Shown: positions 35,391-46,009 of the stretch, piece by piece
Layout: each line of letters begins with the position of its first letter
How positions within the stretch are numbered: the first letter of the stretch is position 1
Assembly (NCBI RefSeq): GCF_010092445.1
Contig: NZ_CP048031.1
Location: 1,116,001-1,180,000, forward strand
Source of the DNA: Shewanella sp. Arc9-LZ
Lineage (GTDB): Bacteria; Pseudomonadota; Gammaproteobacteria; Enterobacterales; Shewanellaceae
Direction: 5' to 3'
Length of the DNA: 64,000 bases
The notes under the pieces: generated by a model
Seen by the model: the letters and a program-made list of their open reading frames with translations, nothing else
Databases searched by the model: none
What the model was told of the DNA's origin: nothing
Translations under genes and position numbers: made by a program

Positions 35391-36926
35391 CTAAGCCACT
35401 TGTTGGCGCTGCATCCTTAATAGCCATTTTCCGTAGATGAAAATACCTACTGCAGAAATAATCCCAATGGCGGCTATAATATACCAAGCCATGCCGATAT
35501 TGTTGGCTTGATATAAAGCTTGGGTTAATGCCTGTGGGTCTTGACCTGTGGTACTGACTAAGCGACTAAATGCTTCACCTTGAGGGATGTTAGCAATATC
35601 GGTTAAGTTCATACCATGTTCAGATAGCGCTTCACGGGCGATGCGTTCTTTTGACGCGTACATGTCATAAAGCTTAGGGCCGAAATAACCTTCTAACGTC
35701 CAACCTATGCCTTGAGGAAGCATGACAAAGCCTAAATACATGGCTTTTTTACCTTCAGGTGCGATGTTACCCATAAACTCGTTTTTCTTTGGGCTGATCA
35801 TCATTTCGCCGACAGAGAACATGGCAATAGCCAATACAATCATCCAAGCCGCATTAAATGCACCGACCAAGGCAATGGCTAAAATACTCAATAAGCAACC
35901 GACAAACATGGTGGTGGTAATGCGATATTTAGCCGTAAGCGCAGCAACAATAAAGCAAGTGGTCATGATCATCCCCGCGTTGAGGTTAAGCATACCCTCT
36001 GGCATCACTTTGGTGCCGTCATTATTCAACCCTAGCCAGAACTGCAATATGCCGCTGCTGGTGCCTTCTGGGCCAAATAAAGAGGTGACAATGACGCTGG
36101 TATCAACCCATTCCGCAATGTGAATAGGCAATACATCAAATAATGAGTTGTATAAAAACCAAAAACCGGCAAACACCAGCATGTAGTAAATCACCACAGG
36201 TTTCTTTAGTTCTCTTAAGGCATCCTTCCACAGTGCTTCTTGTGTGATTTCACCATTTTTCACTTGGCGTGCGCGCTCTAAGCGCTCAGCTTTGCCGGGC
36301 TCTTTGTAAGCCAATAAGAATAAAAAGTTAAACGAAATAATGGCTGCACAGGCGTAAAACACGTTATCCCAAGATAATTGACGCATATGTACCGCCACCA
36401 ATGGACCTAAAAATCCACCGATGTTAACCACTTGGTAAAAAATGCCCCAAGCCATTGAAGTATTATTTCGGTTGGTTGACAGTACTAAAGTGCCTTGAAT
36501 ACCAGGTTTGAATACCCCTGTACCCATGGCTAGCAACATGGCGCCAGCGAGAAAACCCCAGAAGCTAGGGAAGAATGCCATGGTTAAATAGCCACAGATT
36601 TTGATGATGGTAGAAACGAAAATGGTTTCTTTGTAACCGACACGGTCAGAAATTCCGCCAGTTAGCACTGGTACGAAGGTTTGTAGCAACGCCCACACGG
36701 ATATAATAATACCGTAATCGCTTAAATTAATGCCCAGTCCGCCTTGTGATACTGGCGCTTTAGCGTATAAGCCAGCACTGGCTTTGACACCATAATAGGC
36801 AATGCGTTCTATTAGCTCCATACCACCGACAAGCCAAAATATATAGCCTAAACTGGTGATCGCGGCCCACATGCCTAACTGTTTTACTTCACTCAAATCA
36901 TTGTCTGAGTGCGAATTAGTGCTCAT
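35391..36926 (-). CDS. POT/PTR2-family peptide transporter
   Basis: 511 residues with about 12-14 membrane helices. POT signatures are present: GGMELIERIAYYGVKA (the ExxER motif of helix 1), MGTGVFKPGIQGTLV and FYQVVNIGGFLGP (the FYxxxNxG motif). These identify a proton-coupled oligopeptide symporter, or a close MFS relative, in the inner membrane. AAGGGTGA precedes the ATG. It is monocistronic with its own terminator. The extended loop near the C-terminus (residues about 420-475) is longer than in E. coli Dtp proteins. Peptide specificity is inferred from the family. Confidence 0.88.
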   Translation of the reverse strand: MSTNSHSDNDLSEVKQLGMWAAITSLGYIFWLVGGMELIERIAYYGVKASAGLYAKAPVSQGGLGINLSDYGIIISVWALLQTFVPVLTGGISDRVGYKETIFVSTIIKICGYLTMAFFPSFWGFLAGAMLLAMGTGVFKPGIQGTLVLSTNRNNTSMAWGIFYQVVNIGGFLGPLVAVHMRQLSWDNVFYACAAIISFNFLFLLAYKEPGKAERLERARQVKNGEITQEALWKDALRELKKPVVIYYMLVFAGFWFLYNSLFDVLPIHIAEWVDTSVIVTSLFGPEGTSSGILQFWLGLNNDGTKVMPEGMLNLNAGMIMTTCFIVAALTAKYRITTTMFVGCLLSILAIALVGAFNAAWMIVLAIAMFSVGEMMISPKKNEFMGNIAPEGKKAMYLGFVMLPQGIGWTLEGYFGPKLYDMYASKERIAREALSEHGMNLTDIANIPQGEAFSRLVSTTGQDPQALTQALYQANNIGMAWYIIAAIGIISAVGIFIYGKWLLRMQRQQVA

Positions 36927-37130
36927 AAGTCACCCTTTTATTTTATGGTCTGTTTCATTTTTATAACAAAGGCTGACACTTTACCTAAGTTCGTGATTAA
37001 TACCAAACCCTATCCATAAGTGATCCGCCAAGAGTGCCGCTCATTTGTGAATTTGTGATGTGGTTACATAGGTAAGCCTCGATTGTTAAGTGTATACAAC
37101 GTTAACGTTAACAATCTAAAGGCAATAAAA

Positions 37131-37152
37131 AAGCGGATCGTAAGATCCGCTT
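37131..37152 (-). terminator. Terminator of SEC-C protein gene
   Basis: AAGCGGATC-GTAA-GATCCGCTT, 9-bp perfect arms, followed on the minus strand by TTTTTT. It lies about 57 bp past the stop of the SEC-C gene. Confidence 0.85.
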
Positions 37153-37208
37153 CAATATTTAATCATTGGTCCGTTAGTGACCAACGAGCCTAACGTTGGT
37201 ATTTTGGT

Positions 37209-37547
37209 TTAAGCACCGCAACACTTTTTGTACTTTTTACCACTGCCGCAAGGGCAAGCATCATTGCGGTTTGGCTTAGCTTCAGAAGTAACCGCTTTGG
37301 GTTTATTCAATAAACCAGTTAAATCAACAATGTTTTCAGGCTTATCTGCATCAATAGTGATATTAGCAAAGAGTTGCTGTTCAGCGACCATAGCAGCCAC
37401 TTCATGTTGGCGAGCTTCGGTTTGAACTGACAATATTAACGGTAACGCTTCCGTGCCCAGTTTGGCGGCACGTTTGGTGTTATAACCACTTTCACCATAA
37501 GCTGGCTTAGGGGTTCTACGACCTTTAAAAAAGTATTTATCAGACAT
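37209..37547 (-). CDS. PBPRA1643-type SWIM/SEC-C metal-binding protein
   Basis: 112 residues. The N-terminus [23 protein letters not shown] and the C-terminal SEC-C motif [17 protein letters not shown] are the two hallmarks of this small family, common in Shewanella, Vibrio and Photobacterium. The four Cys of the SEC-C tail should bind one zinc, as in SecA. Function is unknown; SEC-C tails often mediate ribosome or SecB contacts. Monocistronic between two clear terminators. It is the second SEC-C tail in the window, the first being on the sulfotransferase. Confidence 0.9.
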   Translation of the reverse strand: MSDKYFFKGRRTPKPAYGESGYNTKRAAKLGTEALPLILSVQTEARQHEVAAMVAEQQLFANITIDADKPENIVDLTGLLNKPKAVTSEAKPNRNDACPCGSGKKYKKCCGA

Positions 37548-37680
37548 GGTTTTGACCCATTAGATAGAATGATGATATTGGCCGAAGCTTATACACCAAA
37601 AATGTAAGTTGAGATATCAAAGTTTCAATTTTGAACCAAATAAACCTAATATTATCGCCATGGGTCACATCAACGAATAT

Positions 37681-37711
37681 AAAAAACCAGCGAGTTATTC
37701 GCTGGTTTTTT
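37681..37711. terminator. Terminator downstream of valS
   Basis: Perfect 13-bp arms AAAAAACCAGCGA / TCGCTGGTTTTTT with a five-base loop. T-rich on both sides, so it works in either direction. It ends the holC-valS transcript. Confidence 0.92.
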
Positions 37712-37766
37712 TGAAGAGTGCTTTGTTAAACAAAGTAAACCTTAAGACAACAACTTATGGTTGCCG

Positions 37767-40673
37767 TTAAATCTTAGCTAATTCGACTTTTTGTTCGTTT
37801 AACTTTTCAATGTCACGAGTTAAATCGGTCATTTTAGCGCGTTCTTTATCAATTACCGCAGCAGGGGCTTTAGCCACAAAACCTTGATTAGATAATTTAC
37901 CTTCAATACGGGCAATCTCTTGAGCAAGCTTTTCTAACTGTTTATCGATACGGGCCATTTCTGCGCCTACATCGATCAAACCTGCCATTGGGATTAATAG
38001 CTCCATATTGCCAACTAACTGAGTGCTCGACATTGGCGCCGTTTCACCTTCAGATAAAATGGTCATCGTTTCGAGTTTAGCCAAACTTGCAAAGAATGTT
38101 TGGTTTGCTTCAAGACGAATACGATCTTCGTAGCTCACACCACGCAGTAACGCATTAAGCGGCTTTGATGGGGCAATATTAAGTTCAGCACGAATATTAC
38201 GTACAGCCACAATCACTTGCTTAACCCATTCAAGATCGGCCATCGCGGTCGCATCAACTTGATCTGCTTGATAAGTTGGGAATGATGCTAGCATGATGGT
38301 ATCGCCAGTTACGCCTGCTAACGGTTTGACACGTTGCCAAATCGTTTCAGTAATGTACGGCATAAATGGATGCATTAGACGCTGCATTTTTTCAAGCACA
38401 TTGACTAAAGTGTGGCGAGTGCCGCGCATTTGCGCTTCAGTGCCATTTTGCATAACAGGCTTGGTTAATTCCAAATACCAGTCACAGAATTGATTCCAAG
38501 TGAACTCGTATAAGGTGTTAGCGGCTAAGTCGAAACGGAAAGCGGCCATGTGGTCTTCAACGGTTTTCACGGTTTGATTAAACAAACCAATGATCCAACG
38601 ATCGGCTAACGACAATTCCATCTCACCCGGTTTGCCATCTACTAACAGTTGACCGCAATCTAAAGGCTCGCCCGCTTCATCGCTATCAGGATCCGTCTGC
38701 ACTTCAGTGTTCATTAACACGTAACGTGACGCATTCCATAACTTGTTACAGAAACTGCGGTAACCATCAAGACGTTTCATGTCCCAGTTGATGTCGCGGC
38801 CAGTTGATGCCATTGCTGCTAAGGTAAAGCGCAGTGCATCAGTACCATGAGCTTCAATGCCGTCGGCAAATTCTTTACGGGTACTCTTTTCAATCTTCGC
38901 GGCAAGTTGCGGTTGCATCATGTTGCCAGTGCGCTTTTCAACTAAGGTTTCAAGCTCGATACCGTCAATCATGTCTAATGGATCAAGGACGTTACCTTTA
39001 GACTTTGACATTTTATTGCCGACTTCGTCACGGATAAGACCGGTAACGTAAACGGTTTTAAAAGGCACTTGTGGCTTGCCATCTTCATCTTTAATAAAGT
39101 GCATGGTCATCATGATCATGCGGGCAACCCAGAAGAAGATGATGTCAAAACCGGTAACCAACACGTCGGTTGGGTGGAAGGTTTTTAAATCTTCTAAATT
39201 GTCTGGCCAACCTAAGGTTGAGAATGTCCATAATGCTGAACTGAACCAGGTGTCTAATACGTCGTCGTCTTGACGTAATACCACAGAGTCAGCAAATTGA
39301 TGTTTAGCGCGCACTTCTGCTTCGTTACGGCCAACGTAGACTTTACCGTTTTCGTCGTACCAAGCTGGAATACGGTGTCCCCACCATAACTGGCGTGAAA
39401 TACACCAGTCTTTAATATCGCGCATCCATGAGAAGTACATGTTCTCGTATTGTTGCGGCACAAACTTAATTTCGCCAGTTTCTACTGCTTCAATGGCTGT
39501 TTTAGCCATTGACTGCACAGCCACGTACCATTGGTCGGTTAGTAATGGTTCAATCACCACACCAGAGCGATCGCCATAAGGTACTTTTAAGCCGTGCGGA
39601 GCGACCTTTTCAAGTAGACCTAAGCTGTCAAATTCAGCCACGATAGCATCACGGGCTTTAAAGCGATCGAGGCCAACATAACGCTCTGGCAAGGCCATCT
39701 CGACGCCTTTGTTTGGGGTGCCATCAGTATTAATCACTTCAACAAAACTGCGTACGGCGGCATCTAAGGTGAAGATGTTGTACATAGGCAGTTGATGACG
39801 TTTACCGACTTCATAGTCGTTAAAGTCATGGGCTGGAGTGATTTTTACACAACCGGTTCCAAATTCCATGTCGACATAATCGTCGGCAACAATCGGCACT
39901 AAACGGTTAACGATAGGCAATAGAATGAATTTACCAATTAATGACTGGTAACGTTCATCATCTGGATGTACGGCTACTGCGCTGTCACCCAACATGGTTT
40001 CTGGGCGCGTAGTGGCCACTTCTAGGTAATCTTTACCGTCGGCTGTTAATGCGCCTTGGGCCAAAGGATAGCGGAAGTGCCACATGTGGCCTTGCTTCTC
40101 TTTGTTTTCAACTTCTAAATCTGAAATGGCGGTGTGTAGCTTTGGATCCCAGTTAACTAGGCGCTTACCACGATAAATAAGTTCATCATCGTATAGACGA
40201 ACAAACACTTCTTGAACCGCTTTTGATAAGCCTTCATCCATAGTGAAACGTTCGCGATCCCAATCAACCGATGCGCCCATACGGCGAAGCTGTTTGGTAA
40301 TCGTGCCACCAGACTGTTCTTTCCAGTCCCACACTTTATCAATAAAGGCGTCACGGCCTAAATCATGGCGAGTTTTACCTTCTTCGGCTTCAAGCTTCCG
40401 CTCAACCAACATTTGAGTCGCAATACCCGCGTGGTCGGTGCCGACTTGCCATAAGGTATTTTTACCTTTCATGCGCTCAAAGCGGGTAAGGGTATCCATG
40501 ATGGTGTCTTGGAAGGCATGACCCATGTGCAAGCTACCGGTTACATTCGGTGGCGGGATCATGATGCAGTAATTGCCTTTTGATTCATCACCATGCGGCT
40601 TGAAGTAACCTTGCTCTTCCCAGTTTTGGTAAAGGGCTTGTTCGATAGACTTTGGGTTGTATGTTTTTTCCAT
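37767..40673 (-). CDS. valS: Valyl-tRNA synthetase
   Basis: 968 residues, class I synthetase. The HIGH motif appears as [14 protein letters not shown] (HMGH at 49-52) and the KMSKS loop as NKMSKSKGN near residue 555. The inserted editing domain includes the conserved [10 protein letters not shown] segment. The C-terminal 65 residues form the coiled-coil arm ([22 protein letters not shown]). It charges tRNA-Val. It lies 33 bp downstream of holC on the same strand, a conserved pairing in gammaproteobacteria. No clear SD is visible ahead of the ATG. Essential gene, intact. Confidence 0.98.
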   Translation of the reverse strand: MEKTYNPKSIEQALYQNWEEQGYFKPHGDESKGNYCIMIPPPNVTGSLHMGHAFQDTIMDTLTRFERMKGKNTLWQVGTDHAGIATQMLVERKLEAEEGKTRHDLGRDAFIDKVWDWKEQSGGTITKQLRRMGASVDWDRERFTMDEGLSKAVQEVFVRLYDDELIYRGKRLVNWDPKLHTAISDLEVENKEKQGHMWHFRYPLAQGALTADGKDYLEVATTRPETMLGDSAVAVHPDDERYQSLIGKFILLPIVNRLVPIVADDYVDMEFGTGCVKITPAHDFNDYEVGKRHQLPMYNIFTLDAAVRSFVEVINTDGTPNKGVEMALPERYVGLDRFKARDAIVAEFDSLGLLEKVAPHGLKVPYGDRSGVVIEPLLTDQWYVAVQSMAKTAIEAVETGEIKFVPQQYENMYFSWMRDIKDWCISRQLWWGHRIPAWYDENGKVYVGRNEAEVRAKHQFADSVVLRQDDDVLDTWFSSALWTFSTLGWPDNLEDLKTFHPTDVLVTGFDIIFFWVARMIMMTMHFIKDEDGKPQVPFKTVYVTGLIRDEVGNKMSKSKGNVLDPLDMIDGIELETLVEKRTGNMMQPQLAAKIEKSTRKEFADGIEAHGTDALRFTLAAMASTGRDINWDMKRLDGYRSFCNKLWNASRYVLMNTEVQTDPDSDEAGEPLDCGQLLVDGKPGEMELSLADRWIIGLFNQTVKTVEDHMAAFRFDLAANTLYEFTWNQFCDWYLELTKPVMQNGTEAQMRGTRHTLVNVLEKMQRLMHPFMPYITETIWQRVKPLAGVTGDTIMLASFPTYQADQVDATAMADLEWVKQVIVAVRNIRAELNIAPSKPLNALLRGVSYEDRIRLEANQTFFASLAKLETMTILSEGETAPMSSTQLVGNMELLIPMAGLIDVGAEMARIDKQLEKLAQEIARIEGKLSNQGFVAKAPAAVIDKERAKMTDLTRDIEKLNEQKVELAKI

Positions 40674-40706
40674 AGGAGCGTTATGTTCTCTATCTAAATT
40701 AAGTGT

Positions 40707-41156
40707 TTATTCAGCTAATGCTTGAGTGCTGGGCGTAATGCCTACATTCTGATATTGACGGTAGCGATTGCGAGCAATGCGCTTGAGTTCGTCATCATTA
40801 GCGACAAAATCGATAATATGGGGCAAGTTTACCGCAAAACTGGGCATTTGGTCTGCAAGATTAATCAGAACTTGGCGACTTTTATTTGGCCCTAAGGTAT
40901 CAAAACCTATTTCCAAAGGTGCACCTGTTACTGGGCCTTCACCTTTTAAGTTGTGTGGTACAAAGGCGTTTGGCTCAAATTGCCACAGTAATTCGTCAAT
41001 GGCATAAGCTTGCTGTTTGTCTTTGCAGTGAATGTAAACGGTTTTTTGTTGACGATATTGTTGTTCAGCTAACCTGCAAGCAGCTAAATAGAGCGCATCT
41101 AATGCACTCATTTGATTATGATTATCAGGCATAAGGTAAAACAAGGCTTGAGTCAT
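40707..41156 (-). CDS. holC: DNA polymerase III chi subunit
   Basis: 149 residues matching HolC: ALDALYLAACRLAEQQYRQQKTVYIHCKDKQQAYAIDELLWQFEPNAFVPHNL and VLINLADQMPSFAV. Chi links the clamp-loader to SSB. It precedes valS by 33 bp, as in related genomes. In E. coli and Shewanella relatives pepA normally lies immediately upstream of holC; here 4.9 kb of other genes separate them. Confidence 0.95.
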   Translation of the reverse strand: MTQALFYLMPDNHNQMSALDALYLAACRLAEQQYRQQKTVYIHCKDKQQAYAIDELLWQFEPNAFVPHNLKGEGPVTGAPLEIGFDTLGPNKSRQVLINLADQMPSFAVNLPHIIDFVANDDELKRIARNRYRQYQNVGITPSTQALAE

Positions 41157-41241
41157 GTGGTGATGCTTTTAACAGGTTAATAAGTTGGGCTCGAGTTTAC
41201 ACTAAAATCGTCTGCGGGTTAATGGCCTCGTGATGCGATAT

Positions 41242-41613
41242 TCATATGATGTTGGAATAGATTAATATCCCTAGCGTCAGTTTTATACTACTAATTAATC
41301 CGAAATATATCGCGATCATAATGGATTTTCTGCGCCGTTCAGGCAGCAGTTCTATAATTGTAGGATGGCGGTCTGACTGCTGAGTTGGGGTTAAACTGGA
41401 TCGCCACAATAAAAAACAAATGATGGTTAAGTTGTATGGCGTGTTGTTTATAAGGATTTGTTGCTTTCGCCATGGGCTTAACACTAGTAGTCGACTATAA
41501 ACCTGTTGCTGATTTATGGATAAGCTAAAACGGGTGGTGACACGGTTGTAATAGACATCTATTTTCTGATTATCAATTAAATGTGTTTTGTGTTGTTTGA
41601 GTTCAAATCGCAT
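41242..41613 (-). CDS. Small membrane-anchored protein, unknown function
   Basis: 123 residues. The N-terminal part is polar with repeated hydrophobic strands (IDVYYNRVTTRFSLSIN), followed by a basic stretch (PERRRKS) and a C-terminal helix (IMIAIYFGLISSIKLTLGILI). I do not recognise a family. It begins nine bases after the stop of the preceding unknown gene on the same strand, so the two form an operon. AAGGC precedes the ATG. It sits in the block that separates holC from pepA. Single C-terminal membrane helix likely; function unknown. Confidence 0.55.
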   Translation of the reverse strand: MRFELKQHKTHLIDNQKIDVYYNRVTTRFSLSINQQQVYSRLLVLSPWRKQQILINNTPYNLTIICFLLWRSSLTPTQQSDRHPTIIELLPERRRKSIMIAIYFGLISSIKLTLGILIYSNII

Positions 41614-41622
41614 TGGTTTGCC

Positions 41623-42315
41623 TTAACGGATTAACTCACATTTTACATGAGTAGGATTAGTCCCTTTGGTGCACTCTTTTAAAGCTCTGCGTTGTGCTTT
41701 TAACATTGAGTCATAACCATAACCGTATCCATATCTAACATTACCCATATCGTTAACCGATACAGCCAGTGCTTTATGGTTTTTAAAGCCTTCATACTTG
41801 ATTAACACATCAATAAGTTTCTGATCATTTGTCACAAACTGACACGCTTTAGGTTGCGGCGTTTGTTCACAGGCTAATGGGTAATGGTCAAATACAGGGT
41901 AGGAAATATCGATACTGTCAAACCAAGAGGACCAAGTCGTTTCTTGAGTCTCAATGAGGATATCAGCTGGAATATGAATTTGCAGTTGTTGGTCGTCAGA
42001 ATCTTGTTGTCCTAACCAGACTAAGTTGAGTTTATTATCGTTAGGATGGTCATTGGCAACGAACACGTCGCCAGCACAATTGTCACACAGTTGCTCGTCA
42101 GCTTTTATGATTGATATTTGAGTTGAGTAGCCAGAAGCGCCGCCGCAACTTCTTTCAAAGATAACAGCCTTGTACATTTTATCTAATGAAAGTGATTCGG
42201 TGTAAACATTATTACCGCACATGGAACTGAGTAGCCAGCCCAATAAAATAGCCATTAACCCAAAAAGCGCCAACGCGCTGACTATTGAAATGAGTATGAC
42301 TTTCATCGCCTTCAT
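41623..42315 (-). CDS. Membrane-anchored protein, unknown function
   Basis: 230 residues. AAAGGAATG precedes the ATG at 42315. One N-terminal helix (VILISIVSALALFGLMAILLGWLL) is followed by an extracytoplasmic region containing SLDKMYKAVIFERSCGGASGYSTQISI, a motif seen in small uncharacterised proteins of many proteobacteria. Several Cys (DEQLCDNCAGD, QPKACQF, LKECTKG, VKCELI) may form disulfides. The C-terminal third has NVRYGYGYGYDSMLKAQRRALKEC. Operon with the next gene (nine-base gap). Family function unknown. Confidence 0.6.
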   Translation of the reverse strand: MKAMKVILISIVSALALFGLMAILLGWLLSSMCGNNVYTESLSLDKMYKAVIFERSCGGASGYSTQISIIKADEQLCDNCAGDVFVANDHPNDNKLNLVWLGQQDSDDQQLQIHIPADILIETQETTWSSWFDSIDISYPVFDHYPLACEQTPQPKACQFVTNDQKLIDVLIKYEGFKNHKALAVSVNDMGNVRYGYGYGYDSMLKAQRRALKECTKGTNPTHVKCELIR

Positions 42316-42549
42316 CTGAACATTCCTTTCAGTGAGTTTTATTTCATTAAATTAGACATTTAAGCTATTTTGGGTTTTATATTAAATTTGTTACTTACAT
42401 GTAACAAGTTAATCATTGTTTATTCTTAGTCAGTTTGGTTTAGAGAGGATCTTTTGGGGATATTGCATTAAGCATATTTAGCGGATAACGAAAATTCGAT
42501 AGTAAAAATTATCTATTGCAGTTGTTATGTATTGGAAATTAATGATCCG

Positions 42550-43333
42550 TTATCGCTTAGCAATATCGGTATCAGTTGGAAAATAATCTTGATAAATGGT
42601 CTGGTACATACCTGATGATTTTAACTCATCAAATGCTTGCTGCCATAGTGCAATAACCTCATCAGAAGTGTCGTTTGAAAATGCGATATACAAGGTAGAG
42701 TCGTATAACTTAATCGGGGTACGTTCTATTGAGTTGATATCGATATCGGCTGCTTTTGCCAAAAATGGCATCACTAGTTCGCTCATTGGCGCAACATCAA
42801 CTCGGCCATAACTGAGCATTTTGAGCGATTGTAATTGGGATTTATCAGTACTGAGGTTAGTGAATCCTTGGGAATCCAAATAGGTGTGATCAGCATTACC
42901 CAGTACTACACCAACATTTCGGACACGTTTTAAGTCTTCTAAATATGCTAATGAGAGTCCGGAATTACGTTTTTGGTAAAAATACACTCCGCTGCTAATA
43001 ATGGGACCTACCCATTTCATGTTTACTTCTCTTTCTGGCCTTTTAGCAATGACAAACAACGCAGTGTTTGGTTGTGATTTCAATATCTGAAATGCTCTAT
43101 TAAAGGGATACATTTCAATGTTGGCTGTGTGCTGGGTATGTTGCATCATCGCTTGAACAATATCGATAGAAAAACCGCTTAAAAGATCATTGTCAAGATA
43201 ACTAAATGGGGGGTAAAGGATGGGTGATAAATCGAACTTGCGGATGGTCTTTTGCAAATAGATCGCCCGTTGGCGTGAGTGCAAAGCAAACGCTGAGGAA
43301 GATGATATAAAGCGTTAAAGGCAAGCGTTTCAT
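42550..43333 (-). pseudogene. Frameshifted solute-binding protein (SBP_bac_3)
   Basis: The ATG at 43333 opens a good signal peptide (MKRLPLTLYIIFLSVCFALT) and reads on to ITHPLPP. A run of six G on the + strand (43208-43213, six C in the gene) then shifts the frame and a stop follows at once. The next frame continues FSYLDNDLLSGFSIDIVQAMM... to the normal end of a type-3 periplasmic binding protein. Removing one C joins the halves as HPLPPFSYLDND. Either a real inactivating or phase-variable homopolymer change, or a sequencing error. The intact form would be a periplasmic amino-acid-like binding protein of about 260 residues. Confidence 0.8.
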
Positions 43334-43523
43334 TTATTGGTTTGCCAACGCTAATGACATTACCAAGCGGTTGTGTTGCGTCATTCAACCCATTCCTTAT
43401 GATTGTTAATTTTATGATTAATTGGAACATTAAATTGTTCAATAAATAACCTAGCATATGATGAAGTTATAGACAAATTTATAACCTCATCATATAAGGC
43501 GTTATTTTATCGCCAGACCTCAG

Positions 43524-44807
43524 TTACTGGTCTTTTTTAGTTGAGGCTTGAGATAATCTTGCTGGATCAGGAAAGGTAAAATTCTGATGTATTTTTGCCC
43601 ATGAATCATGGCTTTTAATTATGTGGCCAACGGCAACCAATACTGAACAGGCCAGAATTCCCCAACCAATAGCGTTATCACCCGCACTTGCCCAAATTGC
43701 CACCAGACTTGATGCCCCAAAAGAGATAGTAATCTGCAAAAAGTTTTGTAATCCTGCAGCTTTAGCCGCGTTATTGCTGAACTCTTGCAGAGCATTATTG
43801 ACCACAATAGGATAAATTGCGCCATTGCTTCCTGCTAGCAAAGAGAATGCAATGAGCAGTGGCAATATTGTTTCTGTATCGAGGATCACACTGGAGGTGA
43901 AAATGGCCGCAACACACAAACCAAACAATATCAGTAAACAGTTTAGGCTGACTTTGGTGCCAAATTTGCGGATCAGTAATTTACTTGAGTAGCCACCGAC
44001 AATAAACATGATGGTTTGGGGAATAAAACTTAAGCCAATTTCTGTCGCGGCGTAACCATACTGCTCCATCACTGCAGGCCACAACGTTAAGTAAGCAAAA
44101 AAAGCCCCAGAACACGCACCAAAAATTACTACATTACCTAGATATAGGGTATTGGCCAGTAGTTGCTTATAGCGGATATGAGTTTTGCTTTTGTGTACGC
44201 TAGCTTTTTCTTTTGGCACAAAAAAATACGTCATGGCAATGAGTAATACTGCAATGATACATAAGCTAATAAACACCGCACGCCAACCAAAACTATTCAG
44301 TATTAGTGCGCCAGCAATGGGCGCTAATGCTGGAGATAATGCAACTAAAGGCATGATATTAGAGAAAATATTTTGAGCTTTATCGGCTGGGTATTGTTCT
44401 ATCACAATCGCTTGCCAAATAACGGCTGCACTGCAAGCGCCAATGGCTTGGAAGAAGCGGGCAATATTCATCATCAACATGCTGTCACTGAACGCAATGA
44501 GTGCACTTGCCAGCATAAACAGGCTTAGACCCGCAAACAGTGAATTCCGTTTACCTATTTTATGCACTAACGGCCCATACAATAACTGTCCGATAGCGAG
44601 GCCAGCCAAAAAGCTGGTTAACGAGATGGCCACTTCTGAGGTACTTGCATTAAAAGTCCCTTCAATAGATTTGAATGATGGCAGGTACATGTCGGTAGCT
44701 ACAAAACCTAACATACTCAGTAAGGCTAAATAAAACAGAAACAAATAGAATGTTATATTTGTTTGTTTTGTGTTGATTAATATATTGTTATTGTTCAAAT
44801 TAGGCAT
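43524..44807 (-). CDS. punC: MFS purine-nucleoside-type exporter/importer (PunC/Bcr-CflA-like)
   Basis: 427 residues with 12 membrane helices of the Bcr/CflA drug:H+ antiporter branch (FVATDMYLPSFKSIEGTF, GQLLYGPLVHKIGKRN). It is divergent from a LysR gene whose product closely resembles E. coli PunR, the activator of punC (formerly ydhC), and this pairing is the main reason for the name. In E. coli PunC imports purine nucleosides. The shared 210-bp spacer should hold the PunR site. Inner membrane. PunC is the best guess; a drug-efflux role is the alternative. Confidence 0.75.
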   Translation of the reverse strand: MPNLNNNNILINTKQTNITFYLFLFYLALLSMLGFVATDMYLPSFKSIEGTFNASTSEVAISLTSFLAGLAIGQLLYGPLVHKIGKRNSLFAGLSLFMLASALIAFSDSMLMMNIARFFQAIGACSAAVIWQAIVIEQYPADKAQNIFSNIMPLVALSPALAPIAGALILNSFGWRAVFISLCIIAVLLIAMTYFFVPKEKASVHKSKTHIRYKQLLANTLYLGNVVIFGACSGAFFAYLTLWPAVMEQYGYAATEIGLSFIPQTIMFIVGGYSSKLLIRKFGTKVSLNCLLILFGLCVAAIFTSSVILDTETILPLLIAFSLLAGSNGAIYPIVVNNALQEFSNNAAKAAGLQNFLQITISFGASSLVAIWASAGDNAIGWGILACSVLVAVGHIIKSHDSWAKIHQNFTFPDPARLSQASTKKDQ

Positions 44808-45017
44808 ATCTATTTTCGTCAGTTCAATAAAGGCCGCTAGCTTAATGGTTTACTAAATTAGCTGGAAACGTTTATTTTTGACAGCTGCTATCAAAAGTAT
44901 TGATACCAAGATGTAATTAAAGGATCCTAGGGGGTATGGCTTAAGTTCAATATGAAACCTCGAATGCGTTATTCATCTTGTGCTGTTACCGTACATTTTC
45001 TAACGAGTTAAATTGAT

Positions 45018-45920
45018 ATGCTTTCACAGCAAGTTTTTGAGCTAATAGACGTTGTCGCCCAAACGGGCAGTTTTACCGCAGCTGCGAAAAAATTGCACAA
45101 AGTACCGTCAGCGATAAGTTATTCAGTCAAACAAATTGAAACTGAACTGGGGGTCGAGTTATTTACTCGCCATCATCGCAGTGTCAGCTTAACCCCAGCA
45201 GGAAGGCATTTCGCTGTCAAAGCTCGTCAGTTTCTTAACGAAATGGAGTTAATGAAACGAGACACTCAACGAGTGGCTAATGGCTGGAAGCCTATGCTCT
45301 CTATTGCATTGGATAATATTGTGAGAACGGATAGCGTTCATGCGTTAATTGCAGATTTTTATAGACAGTTTCAAGATGTTGAGCTGATTATTCGGATTGA
45401 AGTATTTAATGGCGTATGGGAAGCGCTTGCCACAGGAAGAAGTGATATTGCCATTGGTGCGACAACCGCAAATCCAGTCGGTGGGGCATTTAAATTCACT
45501 AATATGGGCAATATTGATTGGCTGTTTGTGGTCAGCCCTGATCATCCATTGGCAAATATTATGGGTCCACTTCATGATGATGAGTTGCGTGTTTTTCCGT
45601 CTATTTGTCTTGAAGATACCTCTCGTGATATTCCTAAACGGATTACGTGGTTGTTAAACAGTCAACGACGCTTAGTGGTGCCCGACTGGCACAGTGCTAT
45701 TAACTGTTTTGTCGAAGGTTTAGGGATAGGCTACATGCCGCAGCATTTGGCTGGACCGTTAATTGAGTCAGGTAAGTTAGTCTGTAAAACGCTCCATAGA
45801 GTTAAACAACCTAGCGCCTGCTGTTTGGCGTGGAATGATGAACAAATGTCACCCGCACTAGCTTGGGTATTGGATTATTTAGGCGATGAAGAGCAGTTAC
45901 ATCGTCAATGGTTAGCCTAG
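45018..45920 (+). CDS. punR: LysR-family regulator, PunR-like
   Basis: 300 residues with a classic LysR winged helix (VVAQTGSFTAAAKKLHKVPSAISYSVKQIETELGVELFTRHHRSVSLTPAG). Stretches such as VEVFNG-type IEVFNGVWEAL, DIAIGATTANPVGG, EDTSRDIPKRITWLL and PDWHSAINCF follow E. coli PunR (YdhB) closely from memory. It is divergent from the MFS gene it should control. PunR in E. coli is an adenosine-responsive activator. Ends convergent with pepA, sharing a bidirectional terminator. Regulator class is certain; the PunR identity is probable. Confidence 0.8.
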   Translation: MLSQQVFELIDVVAQTGSFTAAAKKLHKVPSAISYSVKQIETELGVELFTRHHRSVSLTPAGRHFAVKARQFLNEMELMKRDTQRVANGWKPMLSIALDNIVRTDSVHALIADFYRQFQDVELIIRIEVFNGVWEALATGRSDIAIGATTANPVGGAFKFTNMGNIDWLFVVSPDHPLANIMGPLHDDELRVFPSICLEDTSRDIPKRITWLLNSQRRLVVPDWHSAINCFVEGLGIGYMPQHLAGPLIESGKLVCKTLHRVKQPSACCLAWNDEQMSPALAWVLDYLGDEEQLHRQWLA

Positions 45921-45980
45921 TACAGATGGTTTTGAGGGTTTACTTTACAGGTTAATGTATTGACGTCTTCGACAATAAAA

Positions 45981-46009
45981 AAAGGGTAAAGCCTTAGGCT
46001 TTACCCTTT
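45981..46009. terminator. Bidirectional terminator between punR and pepA
   Basis: Perfect 13-bp arms AAAGGGTAAAGCC / GGCTTTACCCTTT with a TTA loop, flanked by an A-run on the left that gives a T-run for the minus strand. Serves both convergent genes. Confidence 0.92.

Noticed and set aside
37081..37116. GATTGTTAA/TTAACAATC inverted repeat with GTTAACGTTAAC
   Set aside because: Striking but short and A+T-rich, with no partner sequence elsewhere in the window and a better terminator next to it.
43179..43457. Separate small protein overlapping the broken binding-protein gene
   Set aside because: It is a third frame across the damaged gene; the signal peptide plus homopolymer shift explains the region better.
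43500..43523. AGACC/GGTCT hairpin with T-run at the end of the MFS gene
   Set aside because: The T-run faces the + strand where no gene needs termination, and the stem is only five to six bp.
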